Source: Yponomeuta sedellus (Eukaryota > Arthropoda > Insecta > Lepidoptera > Yponomeutidae). Taken from it: a stretch of DNA of 64,000 bases. The notes under the pieces were generated by a model that ran no database searches, was not told where the DNA came from, and saw only the letters and a program-made list of their open reading frames with translations. Each line of letters starts with the position of its first letter. Position 1 is the stretch's first letter. The position numbers and the translations under genes are program-made. Location of the stretch: NCBI GenBank assembly GCA_934045075.1, contig OW203732.1, forward strand, positions 2,769,501-2,833,500, in the 5' to 3' direction. Shown one piece after another: positions 1 to 11,049 of this stretch.

Positions 1-499
1 TGGGTGCCACCCTTAGAATAATAAACCAGAGCTCACCAACTAATGCATCATTGGCTGGCCGCAGATGTGTTAGGTTTTATGACTCTTTTACGTCCATTTT
101 GTGGACGTCTCTTCGGAGCTGGCACTGTTATTCTGCGGTTAGGGATATTTGTTCGAAATTCAAATCGTGGAAAAGGTTTGAAAGCGATTTTTAAAGTAGG
201 TACTCAAGTGTAAAAGTTAGTACAGCTTTTTCAGTATGAATGTTACGTAGGTAACTATTTTATTTTCTATTTATCTATATTATTAGATTAGATTAGATAT
301 TTTATCGTTCATTAAGTAAACAGTTTGTTTTATAGTGGATATTTTTTTTTTGTCTTTGACTTTATTTCTGATTTTCCAAGTGTTCTTAGTTCTTTCTCCG
401 GCGGCTTATAGGGTCCTTAAATTGTTATCAACAGTAGTTTTTGATGGACATTCTCATGACACACCGCAACTTATGTTAGTAATAAGTAAATAATAAAAT

Positions 500-708
500 A
501 TATAAATATACTAAGTACAACTAAATGACTTGTGTTATAGGTGCTAACTCGACGATAGATTTAATACGATAAATACATAGATAACATCCAAGACCCGAGA
601 CAAACTAGAAAAGTTCGTTTCCTAGTTTGACCCGGCCGGGGATCGAAACCGAGACCTTCGGTTTTACAGTCAGCGTGCCACACCGCTGCGCCACCGAGGC
701 CGTCGAAG
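500..708 (-). mobile_element. SINE D, tRNA-like head
   Basis: On the minus strand a head CTCGGTGGCGCAGCGGTG has an A box, with B-box-like GGTTTCGATCCCC. A body with GTCTCGGGTCTTGGATG follows, and an AT-rich tail. Related copies lie at 27722, 36770 and 53650. Confidence 0.7.
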
Positions 709-752
709 TTTTTTTTTACCTGTTTATTGTTTAAGATTTTATGTTGTAACGT

Positions 753-793
753 TAAAATTTGTCCTTAGCACGGGTTAGTGCATTAACAAGAAT
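753..793 (+). mobile_element. SINE C tail fragment
   Basis: AAATTTGTCCTTAGCACGGG and TTAGTGCATTAACAAG form the shared 3' segment of family C. Confidence 0.55.
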
Positions 794-974
794 ATAACGT
801 TAAAAATTTTAAAACAACTATGGTTAGAATAAATCAATTATTTTTTCTCCTTCTAATAGACTCACTCTCCTGGCAGTTTCTCTTAGCTGCCCCACCTAAA
901 GTCCCTACTAAGTACCACCTCTTTTTCTCTAATAAATATTTAGTCTCTCATATCTGGTTTGATAAGATGAGGAT

Positions 975-1331
975 AAGAAAGCGCTCGTGGCCTAGTCAAA
1001 CCAAGTCAATGGACAATCACTTGAGTTAAGCAACAACAGGCGCCGTATGGGAGACCAACAGTATATCACTAATGTAATTTTTCCAAGCGCTTCCGTGCTT
1101 CGCAAGGCACGTTAAGCCGTTGGTGCCGGCTGTCATGTAATTACAGTCGTTAAACCATGTCAGAGGATTTATAGGCAGCTTGATAACTTCATACAGTAAG
1201 GCCCGCCACTGTCTTACTATCCTCCACCAACCCGGACTTGGCCCCCGTGGTGGAGTACGGCCTAACCTTCCTGCGATGCAGGAAGAGACCCGTGCTCCAG
1301 CAGTGGGGACTTAAAAGGGTTGATATCGATA
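975..1331 (+). mobile_element. SINE B, near full length
   Basis: Reads from GCGCTCGTGGCCTAGTC through GCACGTTAAGCCGTTGGTGC to GGGTTGATATCG. Imperfect direct repeats (ATGAGGAT core) flank it at 967-974 and 1331-1339. Copies truncated at many different left points all keep the GGGTTGAT end, so that end is 3'. Confidence 0.75.
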
Positions 1332-1339
1332 ATGAGGAT

Positions 1340-2520
1340 GTAACTCATGACTATTTGATTGAGCGAAGATTGAGAGCATCGCAAAGGGAATGCAAATATC
1401 TCTTGTAACACAATACGACCTTCGAGTGGTAATGTAGGCCGGGAACTCATGTAGTTAAATAAAATACCGTATTTTTCTATAGAAAGCGGCGGAAACTCAA
1501 TGGACTACATGGGGTAGGATAGTTAACTCGGAAGCGAAAGACTTAGGTTCAAATTCCAGTGTAAGTTTGAGATTATATTATATATTAAATACAATGAAAT
1601 TTGATGGCGCATCAACTAAATCAACATGGCATTTATCACAGGAGTGTCACACTCATACAAACAGTTCTGACTGAGAATTTTCTTATTTATCTTGCACCAT
1701 GTATAATTATGGGTAATTTGTATTATTGACTTTATCTCTAAATAAATATTGACTTATTTATTCACTTATCCTCGCGGCGCAAGTAGGCTTAAGTGGGTAA
1801 GTGTGTAAAGTGCATTGCGCAAAGTTTCCCATCGCAAATTTCATTTCACTCGTATCTCAATAGTTCCTGGTCCATCTGCACATGAATTGTTCCTTATGGT
1901 AACCAAGTAAGGAAGCGGCTTCATCGATCATGACAATACGTCGATAAATGTTGCGTCATTTCGCGTCACGTAATTTCGCGTCATTCTGTGTCGTTTACTG
2001 TCGCCTATAACTTTGAATAGGTATGTACCTAAACTTTGTTATGCAATCATGGATTATCAACTCTATGGAAAGTGAAAGCCAATAATGTGTGATTGCATTT
2101 TTTAACTCGATCGATGTTTTTGTTTAATAGTTGCAACAAAACTATTACAGGTTCTATTTTTCACCAATGATTGTTTGAAAGAAATTACTGTTGCTAATAA
2201 GACCGCCAAGTGTACTTAAACTATTTTTGAACTACATGCAATTACTGTAAATGAGTACAAAATAAAATCGGTAGAGTTTTGAAATTCAGTCCTCTCGCCT
2301 TACGAAAAGTCACCTACTAAACTTTGGTTCACTACTAAAACTTTGTATTAGTAGTGAAGCTTCACTACTAATAGTTTCACTAAGTTTCACTACTAAGCCC
2401 TATCCTTTTTATCACAATTATTGTCTTTATTTTTCCATAGTATTCATGTGTTCTCTAATCTGTGTGTGATAAATAAAGATTTTTCAATATCAATTTCATA
2501 TAATAGTCCGCTATCATACT
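1340..2520. other. Unassigned AT-rich sequence
   Basis: No gene recognised. 2310-2400 has a local cluster of TTTCACTACTAA-like units in both directions. Confidence 0.4.
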
Positions 2521-2639
2521 TTGTTAGCCGTCCCAAATCTCGTCAAGGCACCAACTTTGTCACTCCGTGTATTTACCTCGCACACAAGCGCCTTAATTAC
2601 AGTCGAGAACTGCTCCCGTCATGAGCATGTGGGCCCTGT

Positions 2640-2870
2640 TTGCGCTGCAAACAATACTGTATTTGACACAAACAAGTGGCTGAAGCTGAAGCAGCAAATA
2701 GCTGAAGCAGCTGTGGGCTGGTCACATATGCCGAAGAACCGATGGGCGATGGGGTTTGAAGGTTCACGAGTGGAGACCACGAACTGGTACATGAAGTGGC
2801 TGGTTGAGGATGGCCATGGACAGAGGGAAGTAGCGTGCCTTGAGCTAGTTAGCCTTATATCCAGCAGTAG
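2640..2870 (+). pseudogene. RTE-like ORF2 C-terminal relic
   Basis: In the frame WAGHICRRTDGRWGLKV followed by HEWRPRTGT the segment matches the end of RTE-type polyproteins. A longer open frame (2521-2943) in a different register is accidental. The reading frame is broken shortly after. Confidence 0.65.
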
Positions 2871-2985
2871 TCGAGTACAGCTTGATTGTTTCACAAAAAC
2901 AAGCAAGAAATGTAAGGATGAAGAACGGAATGTAAGAATGTAAGCTTACATTCCATTCTTCTGAGGAAGTACGCAATTAAGGTTG

Positions 2986-3135
2986 ATAGGTCTCGCAAGG
3001 CACGTTAAGCCGTTGGTGCCGGCTGTCATGTAATGGCAGTCGGTAAGCCATGTCGGAGGCCTTATGGGCGGCTTGATAACTTCTGACAGTGAGGCCCGCC
3101 ACTGTCTTACAATACTCCACCATCCCGGATGGTAA
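2986..3135 (+). mobile_element. SINE B, internal fragment
   Basis: Covers the GCAAGGCACGTTAAGCCG to ACTCCACCA part of the family and lacks the 3' end. It follows an RTE-like relic. Confidence 0.75.
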
Positions 3136-3428
3136 TTGAGGTTTACATTAATAAACACACAATCACATCAAAGGAAGACTGAAAGAAACAAGTACTTCTG
3201 GATGTATATCAATTTACTTTACCTCACCCTCTTAGCCGCATCTTTAATTGCTGCCGAGGGACCAGGTCTTTAAGTACGAGCGTCCCCCGAGTTCATTAGG
3301 CTAGGTTAGAAGTCAATTCTGTGGAACGATTAACGAGATTGGATTAGAACGAAATTAATGTAACTATGAGAATAATTAAGCTACGGAACTCATGCTCGAA
3401 AAAAAAAGCTGTTGGCCAGCTCCGGTTC

Positions 3429-3530
3429 GGTGAAATGAAATGAAATCAATGTGTTTCAACGTAAAAAAATTACATTCTGTTTGCTGAATGACAATACACA
3501 ATGTATAATGTAAGCCGAAGGTGTTCTACA
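3429..3530 (-). repeat. LINE 3' tail copy with CATTT repeats
   Basis: On the minus strand it reads from a TTCAGCAAACAGAATGTAAT segment to TTACGTTGAAAC and ends in ATTTCATTTCATTTC. It is the same module as at 32870-33000 but with a different simple tail. Confidence 0.6.
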
Positions 3531-3594
3531 TCTTCGGATCTTTGGCAGAGAGCTCCGTTCTGGGTTGTCTGTATGCTGGATGCGGCCAGCTGAA

Positions 3595-3645
3595 GACAGG
3601 GCGCTATGGAGCTCATTAGGGGAGGGCTATGTCCATCAGTGGACT
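3595..3645 (+). mobile_element. SINE A-like 3' fragment
   Basis: GGGCGCTATGGAGCTCATTAG followed by GGGAGGGCTATGTCC is the SINE A 3' region. The preceding 60 bases are related RTE-type tail sequence. Confidence 0.55.
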
Positions 3646-3869
3646 ATAAAGTGTAACTTTGTACTGCACTGTGGAATCTCCGTGCAAGCATTAGTATGTT
3701 TAAGATTATGATGATACAGAAGTGCTTTCTATTGGAGGTGTTATAAATGACTTATATTAGCCGGTTATAATCCGATCCTGACACATGACTGACACCCATT
3801 TAAATATCGCTAGGTCACCATTGTTTGTTTGTTATGATGACATGGCACTTGCAGAAAATTATCAACCAA

Positions 3870-4250
3870 TATCATACATACATAACCTCATGCCTGTATA
3901 CCAAAGAGGTTGGCAGAGACCAGGGACTGCCACTTGCCACGATCCGGACGGATCACCTTCGCTTCATCGAAGTTCATAAGTCGTATGCACGCCGGTTACA
4001 GGTACTTTTTATCTACCCATTTGCTAACACATCCCCTATTGGTCGATGTATGTCCGCCTGAGACGCACCAGCCCTTCCACTCACATACGCAATATATATT
4101 TATCATCAATACCACTTTCTATCTATATCATCCAGTATCGCTTACTGTCCCCAGAATTGACCCTCAACTGGCCTAACTTGCGACTCGACAAGGATACCGT
4201 GAGCCTACCAGTTAACTTACAACACGGTGACAAATAGCGGTCCGTGTTAA
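3870..4250. repeat. Probable retroelement remnant
   Basis: CATGCCTGTATACCAAAGAGG to GCCTGAGACGCACCAGCCC resembles degenerate LINE sequence. Open frames here are short and mutually exclusive. No family assigned. Confidence 0.35.
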
Positions 4251-4375
4251 ATCGCCTAACCGATCACCAGGGACCCCTGAATTCCTTGAGGGATTAGTGA
4301 GGACAGCAAAGCTTAAATTTCATATACTTAATGCACACAAAACACTTTACTGCACCCTTTGGTCCATTGTAACGT

Positions 4376-4530
4376 AACATAATATGACATGACATGACAT
4401 AACGTGACGTGACGTGACGTGACGTGACGTGACGTGACGTGACGTGACGTGACATGACGTGACGTGACGTGACTTGACGTGACGTGACGTGCGTTGATGT
4501 GACGTGACGTGCGGTGACGTGACGTGAGAT
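4376..4530 (+). repeat. Pentanucleotide microsatellite (TGACG)n
   Basis: About 30 units, first TGACA/TAACG variants then TGACG. It abuts a SINE E. Open frames across it (RHVTS repeats) are not genes. Confidence 0.95.
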
Positions 4531-4533
4531 GGG

Positions 4534-4662
4534 AACCAGAAATAGTGACATCAAAAACATGTAAGCATCCAATACCTGGGCTTTTTGTCCCCAGTCGGGA
4601 TTCGAACCCGCAACCTCTTGCATGGTAGGCAGATGCGCTACCGCTGCGCCACGGAGGTGGTC
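4534..4662 (-). mobile_element. SINE E, tRNA-like head
   Basis: The minus strand reads CCTCCGTGGCGCAGCGGTAG, then GGTTGCGGGTTCGAATCCC, and a body CCAGGTATTGGATGCTTAC-like. It directly follows the TGACG microsatellite. Confidence 0.75.
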
Positions 4663-5154
4663 AATGTCGTCATTTTTACTGTAGGACTCTAAGATTAAAC
4701 TTTACCAAACTCTACTTATTAAAATGTTTATTTTAAAAGAATACTATATTTTTCTTTTTTTCTTTTTAATCGAAACCCTAGCTACGTCTCGACAAGCCTA
4801 GCTGCATCTCGACTGACACCTTAAAAAAACGTAAAGATTTCCTTTAAAATAATTCAAACTTGACTGGAACGTTGCGAGGCAGCTATTATAAAAAAGTATC
4901 GCTACAGTGCGTAGCAAGCGTTAAAGTATTTTAACACTTTGAACACAAGGGCTATTTTCCACCACCTTTAGCAAGTGGTGTTGCTGGTATAATTTTCTGG
5001 TGCACCTCAGACTAGCCAAAATTGGCAATTATCCATTTTTCGTATGGCATGCAGCAAATCATCTGGCGCAGAAATCTGCCCTAATAACCAACGAGATAAA
5101 CTGACTACCTGCGAGAAGTGGTAAAAAAAAAAATATTGGAAAAGTCTAAGACAT

Positions 5155-5512
5155 CAATATCAACCCTTGTATGTCCCCACTACTGGGGCACGGGTCTCTT
5201 CCTGCATCGCAGGAAGGTTAGGCCATACTCCACCACGGTGGCAAAGTACGGGTTGGTGGAGGATTGTAAGACAGTGGCGGGCTCTATTGTCAGAAGTTAT
5301 CAAGCCGCCCATAAAGCCTCCGACATAGCTTAACGATTGCTATTACATGACAGCCGAGACCAATGGCTTAACAGCCTTGCGAAGCACGGAAGCATTCGGT
5401 TAAGGTCACCCATCCTGCACCTGACCGCGCCTGTTGTTGCTTAACTCAAGTGATTGGTTTCAACCACTCGATTCGACCAGGCCGCGAGCGTTTCCCAACA
5501 AGGCCACGAAGC
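5155..5512 (-). mobile_element. SINE B, near full length
   Basis: Begins (on the plus strand) ATATCAACCCTTGTATGTCC and runs to GCCGCGAGCG. About 100 bases left of the DUF7869-like transposon. Confidence 0.8.
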
Positions 5513-5612
5513 GCTCCCAATTTTCCAAATACGATGGATCAAATAGACCCAGAGTATTTTAGTACTGATGTCATAATAATTATACTTATACTGTAATAGT
5601 ACTTAGAGACGC

Positions 5613-5644
5613 AATTGAAGGGTTTTTTACAAAAACAATGTAAC
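5613..5644 (+). repeat. Left terminal inverted repeat of DUF7869-like transposon
   Basis: It begins AATTGAAGGGTTTTTTAC and pairs with the reverse complement of 8190-8221, 30 of 32 bases identical. The two differences are T/C changes near the inner end. Confidence 0.9.
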
Positions 5645-5721
5645 TAACAAATTTGTTCATTTTTCGTTTCTGGTATCACTGAAATCTTTATCCAATATTT
5701 CATCGACAAGTAAAATCCCCA

Positions 5722-5848
5722 TTTTGCAAAAACGACGTAATCAACAACAAAAACGCTGGAGAAAATCAGGTGGTTTTACAAAAACCACGTAATTTTTCTT
5801 ACTTTTTACAAAAATGACGTATGTGATGAATTTGCGTTGTTTTTGCAA
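5722..5848 (+). repeat. Subterminal repeat cluster, left end
   Basis: Four copies of a motif close to TTTTACAAAAANNACGTAA occur at 5722, 5774, 5804 and, inverted, 5832. They restate the inner part of the terminal repeat and are likely transposase binding sites. Two further copies lie at 7964 and 7994 near the right end. Confidence 0.75.
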
Positions 5849-5963
5849 TAACTAAACAGATTGACATGTGTCACTTTAAAAAGTGAAATGGGAGGTAGCT
5901 TATTAGGTTGGGAGGGAAAACCAGCTCAATAAATTGAAGGTTTTTTTGTGGTTTCGCATCATA

Positions 5964-7838
5964 ATGGAGAACGAGGTTGATATCAATAAAAATAACAGAA
6001 GAGCTAAGAAGCAGAAGAAAGAAGACGTGGTAAAATCAAAAAAAGCAAGAGGTGAAGAACACTTCAACCATAAAAACCAGTTGGTTCTAGCTCGTCAAAC
6101 CGGAGATGATTGCAGGTTAGTACCATAATTTTTTATCGTGTTTTCTGTTTCGTCGTTTTATGTTTCTGTTATGTTGACTAATTATTGTTTTTTTTCTAGG
6201 TGCACTCGCTTACAATGTTTCTCGAAAACATCTGCAGCTGAGAGACAAAACATTTTGGACCATTTCAACAGTATTGGTAACAAAAATGATCAGGACGCTT
6301 ACTTGATGGGCCTGATTTCAACGTCACCAGCCGAACGACATACCAACAACAATCCTCAGGTATTCCGTATGTCAACATTCAAATATAAAATACGTATAGG
6401 GCTGCAAGAAATTCCCACGTGTTTTACAGCATTCTGTAGTGTACATGGAGTCGGCAAAAACCGTGTTCGCCGCCTGCAACGATTGTTATCAGCAAATGTG
6501 GCAGTGCCTAAAGATCAAAGAGGAAAACACACTGAGAACAGAGCAAAGAAAACACCTGAACCTATACTGAAATTGATAAGATATCACATATCTTCATTCA
6601 AAGCAAGACAATCTCATTATTCAAAAAGAGATAATCCTAACTGCTTGTATTTACCAGAAGATTTGACAGTTAACAAAATGCATGAGATGTTTTTAAAATT
6701 GTTTTGGATTAATGTTAGCTACATTGTTTACTGGACTGTTTTTTCAAAGGAATATAACCTTAAGTTTGGGTTGCCACGCACTGACACATGTGCGATTTGT
6801 GATGCTTACAAGCTCAAGATTCAATGTGCAGCTCTGCCAGAAACTGCCAACATTCTACGAACTGAACACAGCTTACATCTTGCTAAAGCAGAAAAGTTTA
6901 GAGAAATAAAAAAAAGCCTAAAACAAAGAGCACAGAGAGGTGAAATCATGTGCTTAAGCTTTGATTACATGCAAAATCTTCCGCTACCTCACATTCGGAC
7001 AGGTGATGTTTTCTACAGTCGACAACTGTGGAATTTTGTTTTCGGAATTCATGACTTGGGACAGAATAAAGTTTGTATGAATAGTTACTTGGAAACAGAA
7101 GGGAAGAAAGGACAAAACGATGTGACATCCCTCCTACTAAAGTACTTTAATGAGCATGAAATACATAGTGAAAAGCTTGTACTCATTAGTGATGGATGTT
7201 CTGGGCAAAACAAAAATTATGTCATGATAAATTTCTTGTACGCCTTAGTTCATATTTTTGAACTATTCCAATCCATAAAATACATATTTCCAATACGGGG
7301 ACACACATACCTTCCAAACGATCAAGATTTTTCACTCATCGGTAGATTAAAGAAGAATAGTACTGTGGAAACTGATGAAGAATGGAATGACATAATCACA
7401 TCTGCACGCAAGAATCCTTCACCTTTTGAGGTAAAAACCGTGAAGCATGGTATGTTTTATGACATAAAAAGAGCTTTGGAACCATATTTTCTTAAACAGA
7501 GTAAGCCTGCAATGCGTATTAAAGAGGTACGTATGGTGAAAATAAAGAAGGATTCTCAATTTGTATATGTAAAGTATAACTTTACTGGAGGATGGACAGC
7601 AATAAACATCAGAAATAGGAGAACTTTACCAAGTGAAGTTAACTTCCATCCGCTTTATACTTCCAGCTTACCGATAAACCCATGCAAAGCCCAAGACCTA
7701 CAAAGGCTGAAAAGCTTTTTGTCTTCACCAATGAAGTGTGATTTCTATGACAAAATTTTGAATGGCCACATTGATTCAACTTTACAAGATGTAGATATTG
7801 ATATTGACCCAGAAGATAACAGTAGTGGAGAAGAGTAA
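5964..7838 (+). CDS. Probable transposase of uncharacterised family (DUF7869-like)
   Basis: Exon 1 is 5964-6115 and exon 2 is 6200-7838, joined across an 84-bp intron (GTTAGT donor, tttttttctag acceptor). The spliced product is 596 residues from ATG at 5964. The N-terminus is basic (KNNRRAKKQKKEDVVKSKK), a likely nuclear signal. A Cys cluster CRCTRLQC at 50-57 leads into a helical QNILDHFNSIGNKNDQDAYL stretch. HTH-like VGKNRVRRLQRLL follows. LPRTDTCAICDAYK holds a CxxC pair. The core has FDYMQNLPLP (D306), a conserved-looking VFYSRQLWNFVFGIHD, LISDGCSGQNKN (D382) and RGHTYLPNDQDF (D425, D427), which I read as an RNase H-like acidic triad. The tail is acidic. The family is common in insects; I recall it as DUF7869. 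Transposase function is inferred from the terminal repeats around it. Confidence 0.8.
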
Positions 7839-8189
7839 TCAAAATTTAATGTAGGCTAAGTAATAATAATATTAGTTTGTAGATTAATAAATAAGTTTCA
7901 TAAGTGTGAAAATAAACAAAAAATAGTACCAAAGTATGTTGTCTTATTTCACTTTTTTACAAATTTTGTGACAAAAACAATGTACATGCAATATTTTTAC
8001 AAAAATGACATAACTACTGCACATTTATCCTCATTTATTTCAAAAACTATAATCAGGATCATAGTCAAAATGTAGCACAACATCACTAATTAACATAGGT
8101 ATATTATCAAGTTAAATTAAGTCACACAAGAGAAAATTTGTTGACTCCAGATAATTTTTTGTTTCTCCTGTATAATAGTCCTCTAAAAA

Positions 8190-8221
8190 GTTGCGTTGTT
8201 TTTGTAAAAAACCCTTCAATT
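8190..8221 (-). repeat. Right terminal inverted repeat of DUF7869-like transposon
   Basis: Reverse complement of the left repeat with two mismatches, ending ACCCTTCAATT. It is followed by CAATTGC, which resembles the left flank GCAATT, so the exact element border is ambiguous by a few bases. Confidence 0.9.
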
Positions 8222-8229
8222 CAATTGCA

Positions 8230-9260
8230 AGTGCTTTTACAATGTATGATTTGTAATATATCATCGGGGAAAAGAAAGGTTTCCTTGATCGAGGGAAAAT
8301 TATCTATTTATTTAGAACACAAAACAGGTACAGACATATTTACCAAATTGACATACACATAGATCAGATCTGGCCCATAACGCTGAACTTGTGTACCTAG
8401 CATGCACTTAGAGTAACTAGACTAGACTGAAAACTTATATTAATCTCTCAGGGTGCCCTGAGAGCGCGTGAAATACGTGAAATTTATGAAAAATATCTAT
8501 GTCCACACCTGTGTTATCTGCCACCAGATCGTCGTTAGTACGACGCATCCTAACAATGGGGTTGAAAAAGAAGTATTATTTTCGTAAGTTTCTAAAGGGA
8601 AGGTAGAGGTTTGCGACTGCGATATCTAATATTAAATTTTATCAGAGACACGAGGGAGGGAGAATCTATTTTCGAAAGAACAATTTGAAATTGTACATAT
8701 CGAGCGAAGATATCGGTTTAACCTGTCAGGACCAAACTAATGAGGTATAATAGGTTACCTTAACTTATCTTGTATCTTAAACGCCTCTAGTGAAGACTTA
8801 TCTAACCGATCATTGGCAGGGAATTTATAGATATCATTAGTATTACATAGGTATTAATGTATTTTGAAAGTCAGTTAGAAATTACGATATTATTATCGAG
8901 ATAAAAAAAGTCGAAAAGGTAGCTGGAGATATACCATATAATTCATAGTGCGTTGATGAAACAGCTAAATTGCAAAGAGCCTTGTAAAGCTAACAGTTTT
9001 ACAATGAAACGTTTAAAGAAAACACTACAATTATAGTAATAGAGCGAAGGAAACACGTCATTAGTACCAATTTATTGCCACTGAACGATATTTTCTTGGA
9101 AATGTTCGGTGCAGTGGTGCAGTTGCCAAATAACGTTCACATCACGAAGCGACGAGCGTCGAGCGGTCGTAGCCTATCGCGTATCTCAGCTTTAGTAATG
9201 CGAAAACAGAAAGAATAGTGGTTAAAAGAACTACATGAACTATCATTTATACATGGACTT
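8230..9260. other. Unassigned intronic sequence
   Basis: Between the DUF7869-like transposon and a SINE C. I see no gene or repeat I can name. Confidence 0.4.
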
Positions 9261-9269
9261 TCAGACTTC

Positions 9270-9535
9270 TAAAAGTAGGTGCTCGGGGCTGCAAGTGATG
9301 AAAATTACTTCAACCAGATGTTGCTGCCTGTCCGTAATACAGAGATTATTGTAAAGAGGTTCGAAATTTCACTGATGCCGGTAATTCGCCCATTGGCTCA
9401 ATTGGCAGAGCGCTGGCACGGATAGCCAGAGGTTGCGGGTTCGAATCCCGGCATGGGTGAAATTTTTAGCCTCTAAATAGGTTTTTAAATTTGTCCTTAG
9501 CACGGGTTAGTGCATTAAAAATAAAAATAGTATAT
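9270..9535 (+). mobile_element. SINE C, full length, tRNA-like head
   Basis: A 5' extension (GGGGCTGCAAGTGATG) precedes a tRNA-like part with A box TGGCTCAATTGG and B box GGGTTCGAATCCC at 9390-9460. Then come GCCTCTAAATAGGTTTTTAA and the tail TTAGTGCATTAAAAATAAAA. The anticodon-like loop reads GGA but lacks the invariant T33, so it is not a working tRNA. Confidence 0.85.
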
Positions 9536-9539
9536 TTTT

Positions 9540-11040
9540 ATTTGTCAAACATGCGTATTGAAAGATGGTACATTTTATGTTGTGTCCTACATGCTTTGCC
9601 ATTTTAGACATACAATTTTTTTCGGTGTGAGAGCGCCTTGTTGGTATGGACTTGTCTTTAGTTTTCTTATACACGTTATTGACAATAATATATCAAATTA
9701 TACATAATATTAATTTAGCAATTAATATTAAGTAAGCTAAAATTATCTGTGTTAATGTCAAGTTAGATCGTGAGTCAATGTCTTTCAGTCAAAAAAATCT
9801 ATCATTCGTATAAAAAAACATACTCGTATACATAGGATAAAGTTCTATTAAATGATGTACCATCAAGTACCATGCATACAAAAAAAAGTACATCGATAAT
9901 GTCTTCTTAGATACGAGCTGAGCTTCTAACAAATTTACTTGCGAACCATCTCCTCGCATAAAGACCCATCTGTGTACTAAACTGCCAAACTATAGTAGGT
10001 ACAAAAACAGAGGGCACCGGAGTCTCGTGACTAGTGTAAGCGCTAAAACGTCGCTCTGTCGCAACAAAGCGTGATATTCAAACAAAAAGCCCACTAACAT
10101 CTTGTTATAACGAGAATCAGCAATTTTGCCTTGCAACATTTTAGCGGTTTTTAGAATAGCTATAATCGCCCGTGGTGCAATGCCAGCAAATATGCGAGCT
10201 ATAGTTTAATTAGAGAACTGCTGTTAGCTTCGAGTATTGACTAATAGTAATAGTTATTACATTAGTAAGCACCCACACTCGTGGATGCTAAAGATTTGAT
10301 GGGATTATTTACACAAATTATTGTAATAAATCCTTGTAAATTGAATCGTTACCAGACTCGATTCGCTGTTATGGAAATGAAATGAAATGACAAACGTTTA
10401 TTATGTACTAAAAGTTACAGTGTTTGTCCTGGCTCCCAAACTAGGATACCCTGTGCTATGGGCAGCCAGGCACTTTCGTAGTTGCATGTACAACGTGCAT
10501 AATTGCAGATTACTTAGATCTAATTAAATTACCTTTATGCTTACCTTAAGTTCAACACGGTCGTGTTAAAATCAATTAAAAAAATAAAAAAGAAAAGTAG
10601 CTCCACACAGTAGTTTTTTTGGTTTTTATTTTATACTAAGCACAATAGATTGATCTCACGAGATCATTCAGTCTAAGTTTACTAAGATCATGGCTAAGTT
10701 TACTAGACTGAGAAAAATATTTAGGATAAGGGCATTCGTAGGATAATATACATTTAAGGAAAACTACTAGCCGGACTAGTACAGCCTGACGATGACGATG
10801 ACTAGCCGATCCCATAAACAATGAGGTCCTTTCTGAGGATAGACTATCTTTCTTGAAGATTTAGACTGGAAAAGTAGCTTAAGATCCTTAGTAGGGATGT
10901 TAGAGGCATTTTACGCGCTTAAAACCAAAGTAACATTATAAAGTGTTTTATTATAAAGCGCTTACTAATATTATAAAGTAAAAGATAAGTTAAGTAAGAT
11001 AAGTTTTTTTTTTTGTTTCAACTTATACGATGCGATTTTA
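9540..11040. other. Unassigned intronic sequence
   Basis: Apart from the LINE tail at 10375-10500, nothing recognisable. Confidence 0.4.
10375..10500 (-). repeat. LINE 3' tail with CATTT repeats
   Basis: The minus strand reads CTGGCTGCCCATAGCACAGG, ATCCTAGTTTGGGAGCCAGG, then AATAAACGTTTGTCATTTC. Confidence 0.6.
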
Positions 11041-11049
11041 TTAAATTAT

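Larger units (their letters stand above)
5617..8217 (+). mobile_element. Intact DNA transposon with two-exon DUF7869-like protein
   Basis: Terminal inverted repeats at 5613-5644 and 8190-8221 match over 32 bp with two mismatches (core GAAGGGTTTTTTACAAAAAC). Eight related subterminal repeats of the form TTTTACAAAAANNACGTAA lie at 5623, 5722, 5774, 5804, 5832 (reverse), 7964, 7994 and 8190 (reverse). An AATT flanks GAAGGG/CCCTTC on both sides and may be the target duplication; a CAATT duplication (5612-5616 and 8222-8226) is also possible. The single gene fills the middle and has polyadenylation signals at about 7886 and 7911. Nothing is broken, so the copy may be autonomous. It sits in the large chitinase intron. 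Confidence 0.8.

Noticed and set aside
1..480. LTR at the left edge
   Set aside because: No paired repeat, primer site or polypurine tract is visible within the window.
2521..2943. 140-residue open frame
   Set aside because: A different register gives a match to the RTE C-terminus; the open frame is accidental.
4376..4530. CRISPR-like array
   Set aside because: Units are 5 bp without spacers; it is a microsatellite.
4580..4655. tRNA gene on the minus strand
   Set aside because: Same unit recurs at 36303 and 37440 with a common non-tRNA body; the anticodon arm does not pair.
6138..6199. In-frame start of the long 566-residue frame at 6138
   Set aside because: The codon is GTG and lies inside the 84-bp intron; exon 1 from 5964 gives a better start and restores the Cys cluster.
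9390..9460. tRNA gene
   Set aside because: A and B boxes are present, but the anticodon loop lacks T33, the acceptor pairing is imperfect and the segment repeats many times with the same flanks, so it is a SINE head.
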